DNA of 64,000 nt from Fragilariopsis cylindrus CCMP1102 (Eukaryota > Bacillariophyta > Bacillariophyceae > Bacillariales > Bacillariaceae): the NCBI GenBank assembly GCA_900095095.1, contig FMBT01000303.1:496001-560000 (forward strand), read 5' to 3'. The notes under the pieces are model-generated. The model did not search any database. It had not been told where the DNA came from and was given only the letters and a program-made list of their open reading frames with translations. The translations under genes were made by a program, and so were the position numbers. This document shows, piece after piece, positions 10,412 to 20,710 of this stretch; within the stretch, counting starts at the first letter, position 1, and each line of letters starts with the position of its first letter.

Positions 10412-11182
10412 ATGATTATGAATATGAAGATTACCGCCGCTTTGTTGACCACATTCGTCGCCGTTGTTGCTGCTGACGAAGGATCGTGTAGAACTATCAA
10501 TGAAATCGTTTGTGATACTGATGGTCTTGAAAACTTTTGTGGTCTAATCCAATCCACAAACATTGAAGATGAACTTAACAATGAAAATGATTCATTAACA
10601 GTATTTGCACCAACAAATGATGCAATTTCATCTGTCAGTAATGTCGTTATGGGCGATGAGGAACAACTTCGTGATATTCTATTATTTCATATCCATAAAG
10701 GTGCATTATATATGGACAGTGTTGACTGTGACGCCGGCCAGAACATACTGAGAATGACTTCTGGTAGAGATAGTCGTACAATCTGTGATGAGTTTGTTCC
10801 CATTTGGCAAAAGGGTGGCGGTAATAGCGATGATAGCAAACCTACGATTTTGTCTAAAGACATCAGTGCGTGTAATGGTGTTGTTCATATTATTGATACG
10901 GTAAGTTCGTTATTATCAATTTTGAACTGAATCTTTAGGAATGCTGTGAAAAATGGTATGTTTCATTATTCAGAATCTCCTTCGAACATATTATATTCTA
11001 ACATTCCTTCGTTTCTATTTTACACAACAAAGGTCATGTTACCCGGTCAATACGATGGTGTTGATACTGGTTTAAATGAGTCTGAAATGAAAACATTGTC
11101 CCAGGGAAGCGCGCAACTTCGATACACAGGCTTCTATGCGTTGGTATCCCTTCTTCTATCGTCTACTTTCTTATTTAACTAA
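10412..11182 (+). CDS. Fasciclin (FAS1) domain protein, two exons, likely GPI-anchored
   Basis: Exon 1 is 10412-10900 and exon 2 is 11033-11182, joined in phase 0, giving 212 residues. The 132-bp intron starts GTAAGT and ends AAAG. Splicing turns the exon 1 end HIIDT into HIIDTVMLP, the C-terminal signature of FAS1 domains; unspliced, the frame would stop after nine unrelated codons. Residues 1-21 are a signal peptide. The FAS1 domain shows LTVFAPTNDAI, LLFHIHKGAL and CNGVVHIIDTVMLP. Four Cys residues near the N-terminus could pair. The last 15 or so residues (FYALVSLLLSSTFLFN) are hydrophobic with no following charge, as in a GPI-anchor signal. FAS1 proteins mediate adhesion at the cell surface or in the matrix. 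Confidence 0.88.
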
Positions 11183-11499
11183 TAATCATTGTTCTTGGGG
11201 GGTGGTTCAGTACAGGGGAGGCTAACCTACACACGATTTCAATGCAAAATGGCCGTACATACATTGTAGTAAAACAAGTATATAATGAATTGAAATGATG
11301 GAAACTAAAGGTGTAAGAAATTGAACAGTTGCACGATAAGAGAAAAGGGTTTCCAATAATTAGAAATGTAGTAGTAATACAAATAATAATAATGATTTAT
11401 GTTGATAAAATCTTCACGGTTGTATTTGATTTAAGAACCATATTTTAGATTATTTCATTATTTATTTGTTCATTATTTGTATCCACACTGTTCATTTCG
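11183..11499. other. Spacer between convergent genes
   Basis: AT-rich 3' flanks of the fasciclin and helicase genes. Nothing else seen. Confidence 0.5.
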
Positions 11500-14400
11500 T
11501 CAGTCTTGTCTTTCTTCTTCTTCCTTCAGCGTAAGTACAGCTTCAACTAATTTACTCTTTAATAATCTGTTTGTCGATATATTCTGTGATTCTAAAAATA
11601 TACGTAATTCGGGAACAGTTTTACTGCTTATTGCTGTTTTTGTCATCGTTTGAAGATTCCATGCAGAATTACTATCACTACTCATCTGTATTCCATCTTC
11701 TACTTCTTCTTGTTGTTGTTGTTCAGATAGTAAAGGAATCTTGTCATCGTCGGCATCCTCGCTTCTTGATGTTGTTATGGCAGCCTTCGTCTTCACCAAC
11801 GCAGCATCTTCACTTTCATCTTCATCGCTGCTGTCTTCATTTTTATCATTGATGACATTGATACTAAGTGTATTAATTATAGAAATAAATTTGTATATCT
11901 CTTTTGGATTCAACAAAGTAATAACTTTTCCTTCTCTATTGAACCGTGCCGTCCGACCAGCTAAATGTGTATATGATGCACTATTGGATGGCACACCCAA
12001 TAAGTATACTGTTTCTATTAATGGTAAATCTATACCTCGTGCTAATCGTTCTTTGATAACATATATAATTGGTTCTGTTTCGTTTTCGTTTGTGCTTGTT
12101 GTTGTTGTTGGCAGTGGTGCTGTGCTCTTGGTTGTACTTTGGCGGAGTGATGATAAGTCACGTATATCATGAAATCCACCATTTTTAGTAAGATATTCAC
12201 GTACTCTCTCTACTCCAATCGTTCCTGGAAAAACAAGTGACGTAGAGGGTATGTTTGATGATGATGATAATAATAACTTCTTTTGTTGCTGTTCTTGCTT
12301 TAAGGTGTTACAAAGTGTTTTTAACATAGTGGTATCTTTATCATCTTCCACTACAATACCATCCTTCTTATTCTTGTCATTATCTTCATTATTTTCATTA
12401 ATGCATGGTTTTAATAATCGGTAGGAATGTTTTAAATTGGATGGCAACAATGATAGTTTACGCTTTGTTTCATCCTTTTTAGTTCGTAAATCATCTGATG
12501 CAGTTATTAATGATGCAGCCTTATCCATACTTGGTGATTTTAATATATACATTAATTGTTTACGAAGTGATCGTCCAATTGTTGCTGATGCATATATAAT
12601 TTGTAGATTAATATCTGTAATTGTATTTTGTTGCTGTAATGATGACGGACCACCGCCACGGCCAGTATTTCCACGACCACCACCTCGACCACGACCACCA
12701 CCACGGCCACTTCCTTGCCTTGCTACGAAAGCCGGTGGTATCGCTTTTAATTTGTTTCTATTTTCATAGACTAAATATTCTAGTAGCTCTTGGGCTAATG
12801 GTTTAGTTGTTTGATGCTCACGTCGTTTCATTGCTGTTGTTGTTTGTAGTAAACGATCAACTTCATCTAAAATCAATGTCTTTAAATTGTTTTGTATTGC
12901 CATAGCAACCATACGATAAAGTTGTTGTTCTTGATGCTTTTGCTTTTGCTTTTGCTTTTGTAGGTCTCTGTCACCATCGTCTACATCGTCTACATCATCA
13001 TCATCGTCGTCGTCGTCGTCGTCATCACGTCTTGATGCAAATTTTGTATACCTGTTATCATCATTACTTCGCGCTCGCGTATTACTAGGTGTGCGTGAGG
13101 AAGATGTTGTTTTGATAATTACATTTTTAATTTCCTTCCGTAATTGTAAAAATATTTTTGGTGTACCAGCTAAAAATATTGGTTCATTATTATCAGCATT
13201 ATCATCATTATCATCATCGTTAGGATTGTTGTTGTTTTTGTAATAATACTGTTTGATAATTTGAGACAAGATAGGATACAACGAAGATAATGATTCTTCA
13301 CCTCCTCCTTCTCCCTGTTGTCCCCGGATGTGATCGTTTCTATTATATTCTACAACGTGTAAAATACTATTGTCCTCGTTGTTGTCATCGTCGTCATCTG
13401 TACTAGTGCTAGTAGTTTTAGGCATTGTTAATAATTGATCCACTGTGCGTTGCAATTGATATGCAAGTTCCATAGTGGGTGTCATAATCCATACTTTACC
13501 AATATTATTTATATTATACAAACTACTACTACTGGATAATGATGCAGTCATCTTCTTCTTATTACTACTACTTCCCCAATAATCATGACGACCACCACCA
13601 CCACCACTACCTGACTTTGTGTTTCGACTTTTTTTGTTCTTATTAGTTTTCATATCAATTGTGGTTAAAAATGGTAATAAATAGGCTAATGATTTCCCTG
13701 ATCCTGTGGGTGATGCAATAATAACATTATTGGTAGGTGATGTTAAATTTTTAGTACTTAATAATCGATTATACGATTCCACCTGTATCGATGTTGGTTT
13801 TTGATATCCAGCATCCAATAAACGTTGTTTCCATACCGGTCCAACACTTAAACAATTTAATTTTTCATCACCCCATAAATATGGTTTCTCAATAACATTT
13901 GTAGTAGTAGTAGTAGCGTTGTTGTTGTTGTTGTTATTGTTATTGTTGTCGACGACGGCAGGATGAAGCTGCTCGTCGGTGTCATCAGCAGTACTAATTC
14001 TGTTATGAATATATGGACGAAGGATTTCTTTTGCTTTTTCATATGTTAATAATTTTGCTGATATTTCATTCTCAAGATTGATGGTGGTGGTTGTGGTGGT
14101 GGTTGCGGTGTCATCATCATCATCATCATCATCGAAATCGTTTTGGGTATTAGCATTGTCATCGTCATCGTTTTGGGTAGTAGTAGTATCCTGCTTACCA
14201 CCACCTTTTCGATAATTGTTTTTATTATTATTTTCATTGTTGTTGTTATTATTATCAAGATATAAATCATCCCCTTCACGTTCCCATTTTGGTGGTTTCT
14301 TTCTACCTTTGGAGGATACTTTTATACCAGCCTTACGTTGATTATACCAATTCGAATTTTGACTAACATAGGCATTCTTTTTTTTATTACTATTTGCACT

Positions 14401-14709
14401 TGAACTTGAACTTGAACTTGGTGTTGTTTTTCGTGTTGATTTATTTCTTGTTCTCGATGATGTTGATGATGTACTACTAGAGGATGGTACGACCATCCCA
14501 GAAACCATTGAAATAGATGATGATGATGATGATGATGATGATGTATTACAAATAATTAGGAATGATAAGAATAAGCAGCATTTTATGATTATTGTTGTGA
14601 TCTTAAGCATGCTGTTGTTGCTATTGTTTTTGTTTCTGTTGTCATCAATAAGACGTTGGCGTTGGCGACGTTGGCATCGTCGTATTGTTATTATTTGTTC
14701 GGATATCAT
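11500..14709 (-). CDS. DEAD-box RNA helicase with long low-complexity inserts
   Basis: A 1069-residue intronless protein. Helicase motifs appear in order: Q motif GYQKPTSIQ, motif I ASPTGSGKS (Lys339), Ia TPTMELAYQL, motif II LILDEVDRLL (Asp615; DEVD instead of DEAD), III SATIG, IV LVFPGTIGVERVREYL, V ERLARGIDLP, and VI HLAGRTARF (His915). Motif VI departs from the common HRxGRTGR. Asp, Asn, Ser and RGG-rich inserts (GRGGGRGRGGGRGNTGRGGG) interrupt the core. A SAP-like helix pair (KTVPELRIFLESQ..RLLKSKLVEAV) ends the protein. The family unwinds RNA with ATP in rRNA processing, splicing or organelle RNA metabolism. A hydrophobic stretch after Met34 (position 14610) resembles a signal peptide followed by a Ser-rich region, so plastid import is possible if translation starts there. 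Confidence 0.9.
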   Translation of the reverse strand: MISEQIITIRRCQRRQRQRLIDDNRNKNNSNNSMLKITTIIIKCCLFLSFLIICNTSSSSSSSSSISMVSGMVVPSSSSTSSTSSRTRNKSTRKTTPSSSSSSSANSNKKKNAYVSQNSNWYNQRKAGIKVSSKGRKKPPKWEREGDDLYLDNNNNNNENNNKNNYRKGGGKQDTTTTQNDDDDNANTQNDFDDDDDDDDTATTTTTTTINLENEISAKLLTYEKAKEILRPYIHNRISTADDTDEQLHPAVVDNNNNNNNNNNATTTTTNVIEKPYLWGDEKLNCLSVGPVWKQRLLDAGYQKPTSIQVESYNRLLSTKNLTSPTNNVIIASPTGSGKSLAYLLPFLTTIDMKTNKNKKSRNTKSGSGGGGGRHDYWGSSSNKKKMTASLSSSSSLYNINNIGKVWIMTPTMELAYQLQRTVDQLLTMPKTTSTSTDDDDDNNEDNSILHVVEYNRNDHIRGQQGEGGGEESLSSLYPILSQIIKQYYYKNNNNPNDDDNDDNADNNEPIFLAGTPKIFLQLRKEIKNVIIKTTSSSRTPSNTRARSNDDNRYTKFASRRDDDDDDDDDDDVDDVDDGDRDLQKQKQKQKHQEQQLYRMVAMAIQNNLKTLILDEVDRLLQTTTAMKRREHQTTKPLAQELLEYLVYENRNKLKAIPPAFVARQGSGRGGGRGRGGGRGNTGRGGGPSSLQQQNTITDINLQIIYASATIGRSLRKQLMYILKSPSMDKAASLITASDDLRTKKDETKRKLSLLPSNLKHSYRLLKPCINENNEDNDKNKKDGIVVEDDKDTTMLKTLCNTLKQEQQQKKLLLSSSSNIPSTSLVFPGTIGVERVREYLTKNGGFHDIRDLSSLRQSTTKSTAPLPTTTTSTNENETEPIIYVIKERLARGIDLPLIETVYLLGVPSNSASYTHLAGRTARFNREGKVITLLNPKEIYKFISIINTLSINVINDKNEDSSDEDESEDAALVKTKAAITTSRSEDADDDKIPLLSEQQQQEEVEDGIQMSSDSNSAWNLQTMTKTAISSKTVPELRIFLESQNISTNRLLKSKLVEAVLTLKEEEERQD

Positions 14710-15405
14710 ATTATTATTATTATTATTACTGGTTGTAATCTCTTTTCTTTTCCTCTTCCTTTTTTTTCAGGTAAACCTTTCGTCTCGCTGCTCTCTATCT
14801 GTCTTTCGACTCGTCTATCGTCCTCCTTCTGCTTCGGTTACTTTTCAGTGACTACTTGACTTATCTACGGTATTATAAAATACTGTAGATCATTTCTTTT
14901 TTCTTTTTTGAAATATAATTCGTGATTTATTTTTAGTGACTGTGCGTGTGAATGCATTTCACCCTTCTTGCTTTTAAGTGATGTGTGGGTGTATGAATGA
15001 ATGAATGGATGCGGCTCGTAAGGGGCGACACGAGTGAGTCGGGGGAGAAATTAAATTGGTACTGTAGGCAGGACCCAAAAGTACAAAAGATGTTTTCGCT
15101 GGTTTCGGGGGATTGGTTTTAATTTATTTTATATCAAATTCCCCCCCTGTTTAGTGATTTAATACTAATTTTGTTCATGATAATGTGAACGAGGACAGAC
15201 GTTTCGAAAATTATTCTTTTAACAACACCTGATCACGAAGATGAAAGATGACGAAGCGCGAACGAAAAAAGATGCAAACAACAACTCATCACAAAAACAC
15301 AAAAACTAAAAACTAACGTACAGTAACAGAATCACGATGGCGATGATCAATGCACAGTGCAGTAGTGTCGGCATGATATAAGATACAGTACACAATTACA
15401 ACGGA
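14710..15405. promoter_or_regulatory. Divergent promoter region, helicase and plastid-type membrane protein
   Basis: The only non-coding space upstream of both the helicase (minus) and the gene at 15406 (plus). TACTGTA/TACAGTA occurs near 14880, 15060, 15319 and 15385, the last two within 100 bp of the plus-strand start. No TATA box can be assigned with confidence. Confidence 0.4.
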
Positions 15406-16818
15406 ATGATACAAAGTACAATTTATATAGCACGAGTGATGATGATGATGATGATATTGCTACTCAAATTATTGTCATTACTATTCCTATTATCTTTCGT
15501 GAATTCGTTCTCGTTTTCGTTTTCGTTTTCTTCTGTTCCAACAACAAGATCGTCAGTGTTATCATCAGTAATAACAACTGCGTCTTGTCGTCAGCTTTAT
15601 TCCTCCTCGTCTGACGGAAGCAGCAGTAGCAGCAACAACAACAACAACAACAACAACGACAAAAGGCGAGCAACAGTAGCAACAACAGCAGTGGATGCAC
15701 ATGGTGATCAACGGGGAGACTTCATCGACGACGACTACGACGTCGACTTACTCCTCCCAATTATCTCAGATATCGATGATGTTGATAATAAGTATAATAA
15801 TGCAACGACAGAAGCAGTAACTGCAACTGCAACAATAACAACAACCGCTACTACTACTGCTGATATATTTATGTCGTCGAAGACACCTCTATTGGCAGAA
15901 ACATTATTATTATTACTGAATAATCAAAAATACAACAACGACGAGTCTTCTTCTTCTTCTAAAAAAAATCTGTCTTCCATATTGTCCACGTCATCAATAG
16001 CAATCGCAGAAGCAGAAACATCGCCTTTGTTATCATCATTGTTATCAGAAATTTTAATTACAAGTCTTGCATCATATAGTGTATATGAATTATTAGGGAA
16101 TCTCTTAACACAATATGAATGGGTACAAACATGGAGATATTTATGGCCATTATTTATTGGTCTATATTATATTTGTTTTGATGGTGGTGGACGACTTGCG
16201 TCTGCGTCTGCGTTATTGCTACCATCTATTTCAATACCAAGAATATTGTCACAGATAGTAGTACCGCCATTGTCGTCGCTGTTACAAAAAGAAAAACAAG
16301 AGCAACAACAGACTATTGAAGAAAGAGAAAAAGAGGATATTTTTATTAATACCACCGGTAGGACTACTACTGCTATTACTACTGATCTATTATCACAAGT
16401 ATTCAAAATTACATGTGGTATAGGTCTCTTTGTTGGAGGGTTTGCGGATGCTTTTTTACCTGTATGGATGACAGGTCCAAATTTTATCACAAATGCTGGA
16501 TTAGCGCCCGATTGTGCTATACTTTTGTTACTAATGAATATAATAGAGGTAGTAGTAGTAGGTTTTTATAATGGCAATAGTATCAATGTCAATGACAATG
16601 ATAGCAGTAGCAGCGGGAACATCTTTCAACAACAACAAAGAATGGTGAGCATAATTCCGACGACACCATCAACATTGTCGTCGTCGTCGACACCGACATC
16701 ATTACCATTGTTGTTATTACGGATTACATTATGGGCAGAACTTTATAAACTTGGAGAATCATCTATAGATGAAATTATCTCTTCGACTTCTTCAATTTTT
16801 GGATTTATCTTACAGTAA
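15406..16818 (+). CDS. Plastid-type multi-pass membrane protein of unknown function
   Basis: A 470-residue, intronless protein. It starts with a strong hydrophobic signal (MMMMMILLLKLLSLLFLLSF) followed by VNSFSFSFSF and a Ser/Arg-rich stretch. An aromatic residue right after a signal cut, as in the diatom ASAFAP rule, points to import into the complex plastid. A linker rich in Asn, Asp and Thr runs to about residue 200. The second half holds likely membrane helices near 245-258 (YLWPLFIGLYYICF), 334-352 (CGIGLFVGGFADAF), 369-388 (CAILLLLMNIIEVVVVGF) and 433-446. The segment LASYSVYELLGNLLTQYEWV is amphipathic. I recognise no named family. It may sit in the plastid envelope or thylakoid (inference). 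Met12 is an alternative start. Confidence 0.7.
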   Translation: MIQSTIYIARVMMMMMILLLKLLSLLFLLSFVNSFSFSFSFSSVPTTRSSVLSSVITTASCRQLYSSSSDGSSSSSNNNNNNNNDKRRATVATTAVDAHGDQRGDFIDDDYDVDLLLPIISDIDDVDNKYNNATTEAVTATATITTTATTTADIFMSSKTPLLAETLLLLLNNQKYNNDESSSSSKKNLSSILSTSSIAIAEAETSPLLSSLLSEILITSLASYSVYELLGNLLTQYEWVQTWRYLWPLFIGLYYICFDGGGRLASASALLLPSISIPRILSQIVVPPLSSLLQKEKQEQQQTIEEREKEDIFINTTGRTTTAITTDLLSQVFKITCGIGLFVGGFADAFLPVWMTGPNFITNAGLAPDCAILLLLMNIIEVVVVGFYNGNSINVNDNDSSSSGNIFQQQQRMVSIIPTTPSTLSSSSTPTSLPLLLLRITLWAELYKLGESSIDEIISSTSSIFGFILQ

Positions 16819-17235
16819 ATTGAAACAACTACCGTATAGCTACAGAGCTGCAGCAACAACAACAATTGGGACAATGTGAGATTTGATTATATTTATTCGA
16901 GCACTCATTGTTCCTTTCTGCCATAACCGAAATAGAATAAGAAATAAGAAAATGAATTCGTGGGGATGGTAGTACAATACTGTAGACTATATACAGAATG
17001 GGATCGATTCGTTTCGATTCAATGAAACTACATATTCCAAATAAAAGAAGATGTAGATATAGATTTATATTTCAACGCTTATGATTATATATTTATTCGA
17101 ATTATTTGCTGGTACTGTAGCTAGTAGCTTGTTCTTAGATCAAAAATTGGTGGTATGTGTGTATGTATTTCGTTCTCGTTGTGCTATTAAAACCTTTTTT
17201 TTTTAAACGGTATTTCTTGTTATTGTTTCTACTAT
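16819..17235. other. Spacer between convergent genes
   Basis: 3' flanks of two convergent genes. It holds TACAGTA at the very end of the upstream CDS and TACTGTA near 16979 and 17113. No gene seen. Confidence 0.5.
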
Positions 17236-18870
17236 TTATGCTGCTGCAGCTGGTGCAATTTCAGTCTTAAATATTGTCTGTGAAAAAACATTTTTTAAGT
17301 ATCCATCTAATGCAACATCATCACAAACAATTTCATTCATTGATTCACCACCATCCACCATCATTAATAGAAAACTTAATAACTTGGATCGAAATAATAT
17401 TGCCTTTTGTGGATGCCCTAATTCATCATGAATTTGTGCACAATTATTGATTAATGCTAACGCGTACCGAGTTGCACTACGTAATTCATCATCTTGATGT
17501 TGTGCCTGTTGTTGCTGTTGTACTTGTAATTGTTGCTGTTGTTGTTGTTCCGATGTTGATACTCTTCTTGCGGTGGCAGTATTTCCTGCTCTAGTCGTCG
17601 TTGATGATGATGATGATGATGATGATGCAGCCGCTGCAGCAGCACGTTTAGCATGTACACGAAAACCAAGTTCGTATAATCGTAATGCACCTTTAAGACG
17701 TTGTTCACGTCGTCGTCGTAACAGGAACACAGTATTGGTGTTGTTATTGATATTGTTATTGTGATTGACATCATTATCACTGTTAGTTTTTGTTGTTGTT
17801 GTTGATGGTATTGTTGTTGGAGTTGTTGTGGCAATCAAATGATGTGACAGTGCAATATTAAAAATCAAATTAGAACTAACTGCTAAATCGATTTCACGTT
17901 CAATACGTTTTTCAATTTGTATTTCTTGTTCAAATTGAATCTTTTCGGATGACGAAATCGATGCAGTCGTCCATTGTGGTGATGATAGCGATGATGATGA
18001 TTCTGCTGGAAGACGAAATTGTTGTTCTTTTTGTTCTTGTTCTTGTTCTTGTTGATATTGACGTTTACGACGACGATCACGACATTCTGCAATACTTTTC
18101 AATTGTGATTCAGTTAATCGTAATGGCTTACTATAAACAAAGTGACTACTATCATCAACGTCAGTGTCGACGTCATCGTTTTCATCATCGTCAGTGTCAG
18201 TGTCAGCGTCAATAACCTCGGCGATGGCGACATCGACAGCGGTGAAGTTGCTGTTGTTGTTGCTGTTGTTGTTGGTAGTAGCAGCAGCTGCACTCAATTC
18301 TTCTGAAACACTGTCACCACTACTACGAACAATAACAAATTCATCACTACCAACAGAAACTCCAACTCGTTGATGAGAAAGCTGTTGATGATGTTGTAGT
18401 TGTTGTTCTTGTTCTTCTAAACTTCGACGACGTCTTCGTTTTCGTGGTCGAAGTATCATTCGAGAAGAAGCAGAAGGAGGAGGAGGAGGGAGAGACGAAG
18501 AAGATGGACGTTTTCTGTTATTATTGGATAACACCGGCGAAGTAACAACTGTCGCCGTTGTATTACCTCTTTTTCTTCTTTTTGGTTTACTATTCGCAAG
18601 AAGTACTTTCCTTTTGATTTCTTTTAATGTATTAGAAATGCTTTGTTGTCGTTGTCGTTCTGTAGTAGGTTCTTCATCTTCTTTGTTTGTAGTAGTCGTA
18701 TTATTCTTTGTTCCACTACCGCTACCAGCACTACCACTACCACTTGTGCGACCATTCTTAAGTTGTTTCACACAAGCTAAACAACGATTTAATACGTCTA
18801 ATGCAGTATAATAATCACCTGATTCAATTGATAAACATGCTAAATCATTAATCTCAACGATATCTTCCAT
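17236..18870 (-). CDS. TPR-like protein with extensive low-complexity regions
   Basis: A 544-residue, intronless protein with no signal peptide. The N-terminus (INDLACLSIESGDYYTALDV then LNRCLACVKQL) looks like one TPR-type helix pair. The C-terminal third holds more helices with similar spacing: LIFNIALSHHLIA, ALRLYELGFRVH, and ALALINNCAQIHDELGHPQK, then AILFRSKLLSFLLMMV. Between them lie Arg/Lys-rich segments that could act as nuclear signals, and Gln, Ser, Ala and Asn runs. Diatom genomes hold many proteins with this split layout, none with a known function that I can cite. The helices suggest a protein-protein scaffold. ATG at 18870 is the first Met. Confidence 0.7.
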   Translation of the reverse strand: MEDIVEINDLACLSIESGDYYTALDVLNRCLACVKQLKNGRTSGSGSAGSGSGTKNNTTTTNKEDEEPTTERQRQQSISNTLKEIKRKVLLANSKPKRRKRGNTTATVVTSPVLSNNNRKRPSSSSLPPPPPSASSRMILRPRKRRRRRSLEEQEQQLQHHQQLSHQRVGVSVGSDEFVIVRSSGDSVSEELSAAAATTNNNSNNNSNFTAVDVAIAEVIDADTDTDDDENDDVDTDVDDSSHFVYSKPLRLTESQLKSIAECRDRRRKRQYQQEQEQEQKEQQFRLPAESSSSLSSPQWTTASISSSEKIQFEQEIQIEKRIEREIDLAVSSNLIFNIALSHHLIATTTPTTIPSTTTTKTNSDNDVNHNNNINNNTNTVFLLRRRREQRLKGALRLYELGFRVHAKRAAAAAASSSSSSSSTTTRAGNTATARRVSTSEQQQQQQLQVQQQQQAQHQDDELRSATRYALALINNCAQIHDELGHPQKAILFRSKLLSFLLMMVDGGESMNEIVCDDVALDGYLKNVFSQTIFKTEIAPAAAA

Positions 18871-20404
18871 TGTTATGATCTTACAAAAATGTTGGAGTGA
18901 ATTTGATTTGGTTTGGCTTATGATTGGGATTGGGATTAGGATTTGGATTGGATTATGTGGGGCAAGTGAGTGTATGTAACAAAAGTGTATGTGCTTTTTT
19001 GTTTTGTTTTATGCGTTCCGTGTTGTTGTTTTGTTTTGCCTTTGTTTTGTCTTTGTCTGGTTTGTATTGTATTGTATTGAGCAAAGAGAGTAGGTTCGAA
19101 GTTAATTCAATTCAATTCAATTCAATTGGATTTCAATACCAGTTTGGTTATTATGAGCGTTTAGTGGTACCAGTAATCGTAATTATTCCTTCACTCACAA
19201 AAGCCGAATAGAAAAAACCGAGAAAAAGAGAAACTCACTTTTATTTCACCGGTATGTGGGATATGCATCACGTGTGTTCACGACTACTTGCACGTGTACA
19301 TCGCGATAAATTCCAAAAATAAATAGAACCGATAATGCGCAAGTCGTTAGTACTTAGCATCGATCGTATCTTGGGCTGCATTTCGTAACGTTGTTACGTA
19401 GCTCGCTCAAGCAATATTCGGCGTTGTACAGTATTCGGCGTTTTGTTACATCGCGTTGGTGGTCTGGTTGTTGGTGGTGAATCGTATCGCGTTTATAATT
19501 CATTAAGTATAATTATCATATTATTACGGTACAGTGGAACAAGCTGAAGTTCTTGGAACCCAATTGGCGCATAAAATAGTAAAAACGAACCAGGTAAATA
19601 CCGCGGGTAGAAGAACATAGGCCTATATATTAACGGTTGTTGAGGTGAACAAACAAAGGCTTTATTTACAAAACAATGAACGAACTCAAATGTATTAATC
19701 CGTAATTTTCATTTATTTATTTTTGGAAACATTCGGAAGTTCCGAAAAAGTTTTTACTATTAAGATTTATTTAGTGGTACAGTATTAATGACTAATTTGT
19801 AAATTTGATACGATTTGTTTGAATTTTCATGATCCCCCGACATTATAAATATCTTTGCTTGTTGCTCACCTCAAAGTTTGCTTGCAGCATCTCTATTGGC
19901 GCGTGGTAACACGATTAAGCACTTATTGGGTTTTTTGGACGAGTGAAAAACAATTTCACCGATTAAGAATTATTACGACTACATCATGCTCTACTACTGT
20001 CACAAGAACACAAGATTTACCGAAATATCAATCTAATCGTGAGGCGGCGGAGTCTGAACCACTGACTAAAAAGGCTCGTCACATCGATTGCATCACGATT
20101 ACAAGTAGGTGCAGTACGGCTTGCTCTTCTTCTTTTTTTAATAAGCATTGGCAAAGCACATCTGGGGCAAGGCACCTAATCTCAATTCAAACAGACAGAC
20201 AGAATGTCATTTCCATTTGCTTGATTTGTATTGTATGTCGTTCTATAATTTGAACTGTGTAGCCAGTTCCCCACACATGAATTGACTGGAAATTACACCA
20301 CACATTGTTTTGTACTTCTTGATGATGGGAGGGACAGAGATAGATTATGCCTGATGTGTTCATTATTTCTTCTATTATTGGGTTCACCTACCTTCTACTA
20401 CTGT
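18871..20404. other. Gene-poor region with promoter of the TPR-like gene
   Basis: No gene I can support. The first part is GT-rich and then carries an (AATTC)n-type stretch near 19108-19127; it should hold the promoter of the TPR-like gene. TACAGTA motifs lie at about 19431 and 19779. The plus-strand frame at 19855-20253 starts at TTG. Its middle part (about 20030-20090, reading EAAESEPLTKKARHI) looks faintly like a coding remnant with a basic patch, but has no start, splice context or partner domain. Confidence 0.45.
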
Positions 20405-20696
20405 ATCTTATGATGCACCTCAGTCAGAAACAGATTGATTGGATGACAACAATTCTAACATGATCATCACACCAACTGAGTAGACAGTATGCCAGTAGGC
20501 TAGATGAAGTATCCAAAAACATCATCTTCCCAGGCCACAGTCTTTATGAAATTGCAGCATCATGCTGTCAGGAAGGTGTTAGACCAGACAAGCCAACAAT
20601 TTATTAACATCAATATCCTGTTCTATCCATGTTAGTGGGTGTTGGTTTAGTTGTAACCAAAAGTTTGATGAAGGGTTTCCATTTGGCCTTGCAGCT

Positions 20697-20710
20697 GGGG
20701 GGGGGGGGGG
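20697..20710. repeat. 14-bp G homopolymer
   Basis: A run of fourteen G residues inside the gene-free segment. Confidence 0.95.

Noticed and set aside
14585-14859. Plus-strand frames over the helicase N-terminus
   Set aside because: Hydrophobic frames produced by antisense of Asn/Ser/Arg runs; the helicase explains the DNA.
19855-20253. 132-codon plus-strand frame
   Set aside because: Starts with TTG and has no recognised domain. A short patch with LTKKAR looks coding-like but is not enough for a gene call.
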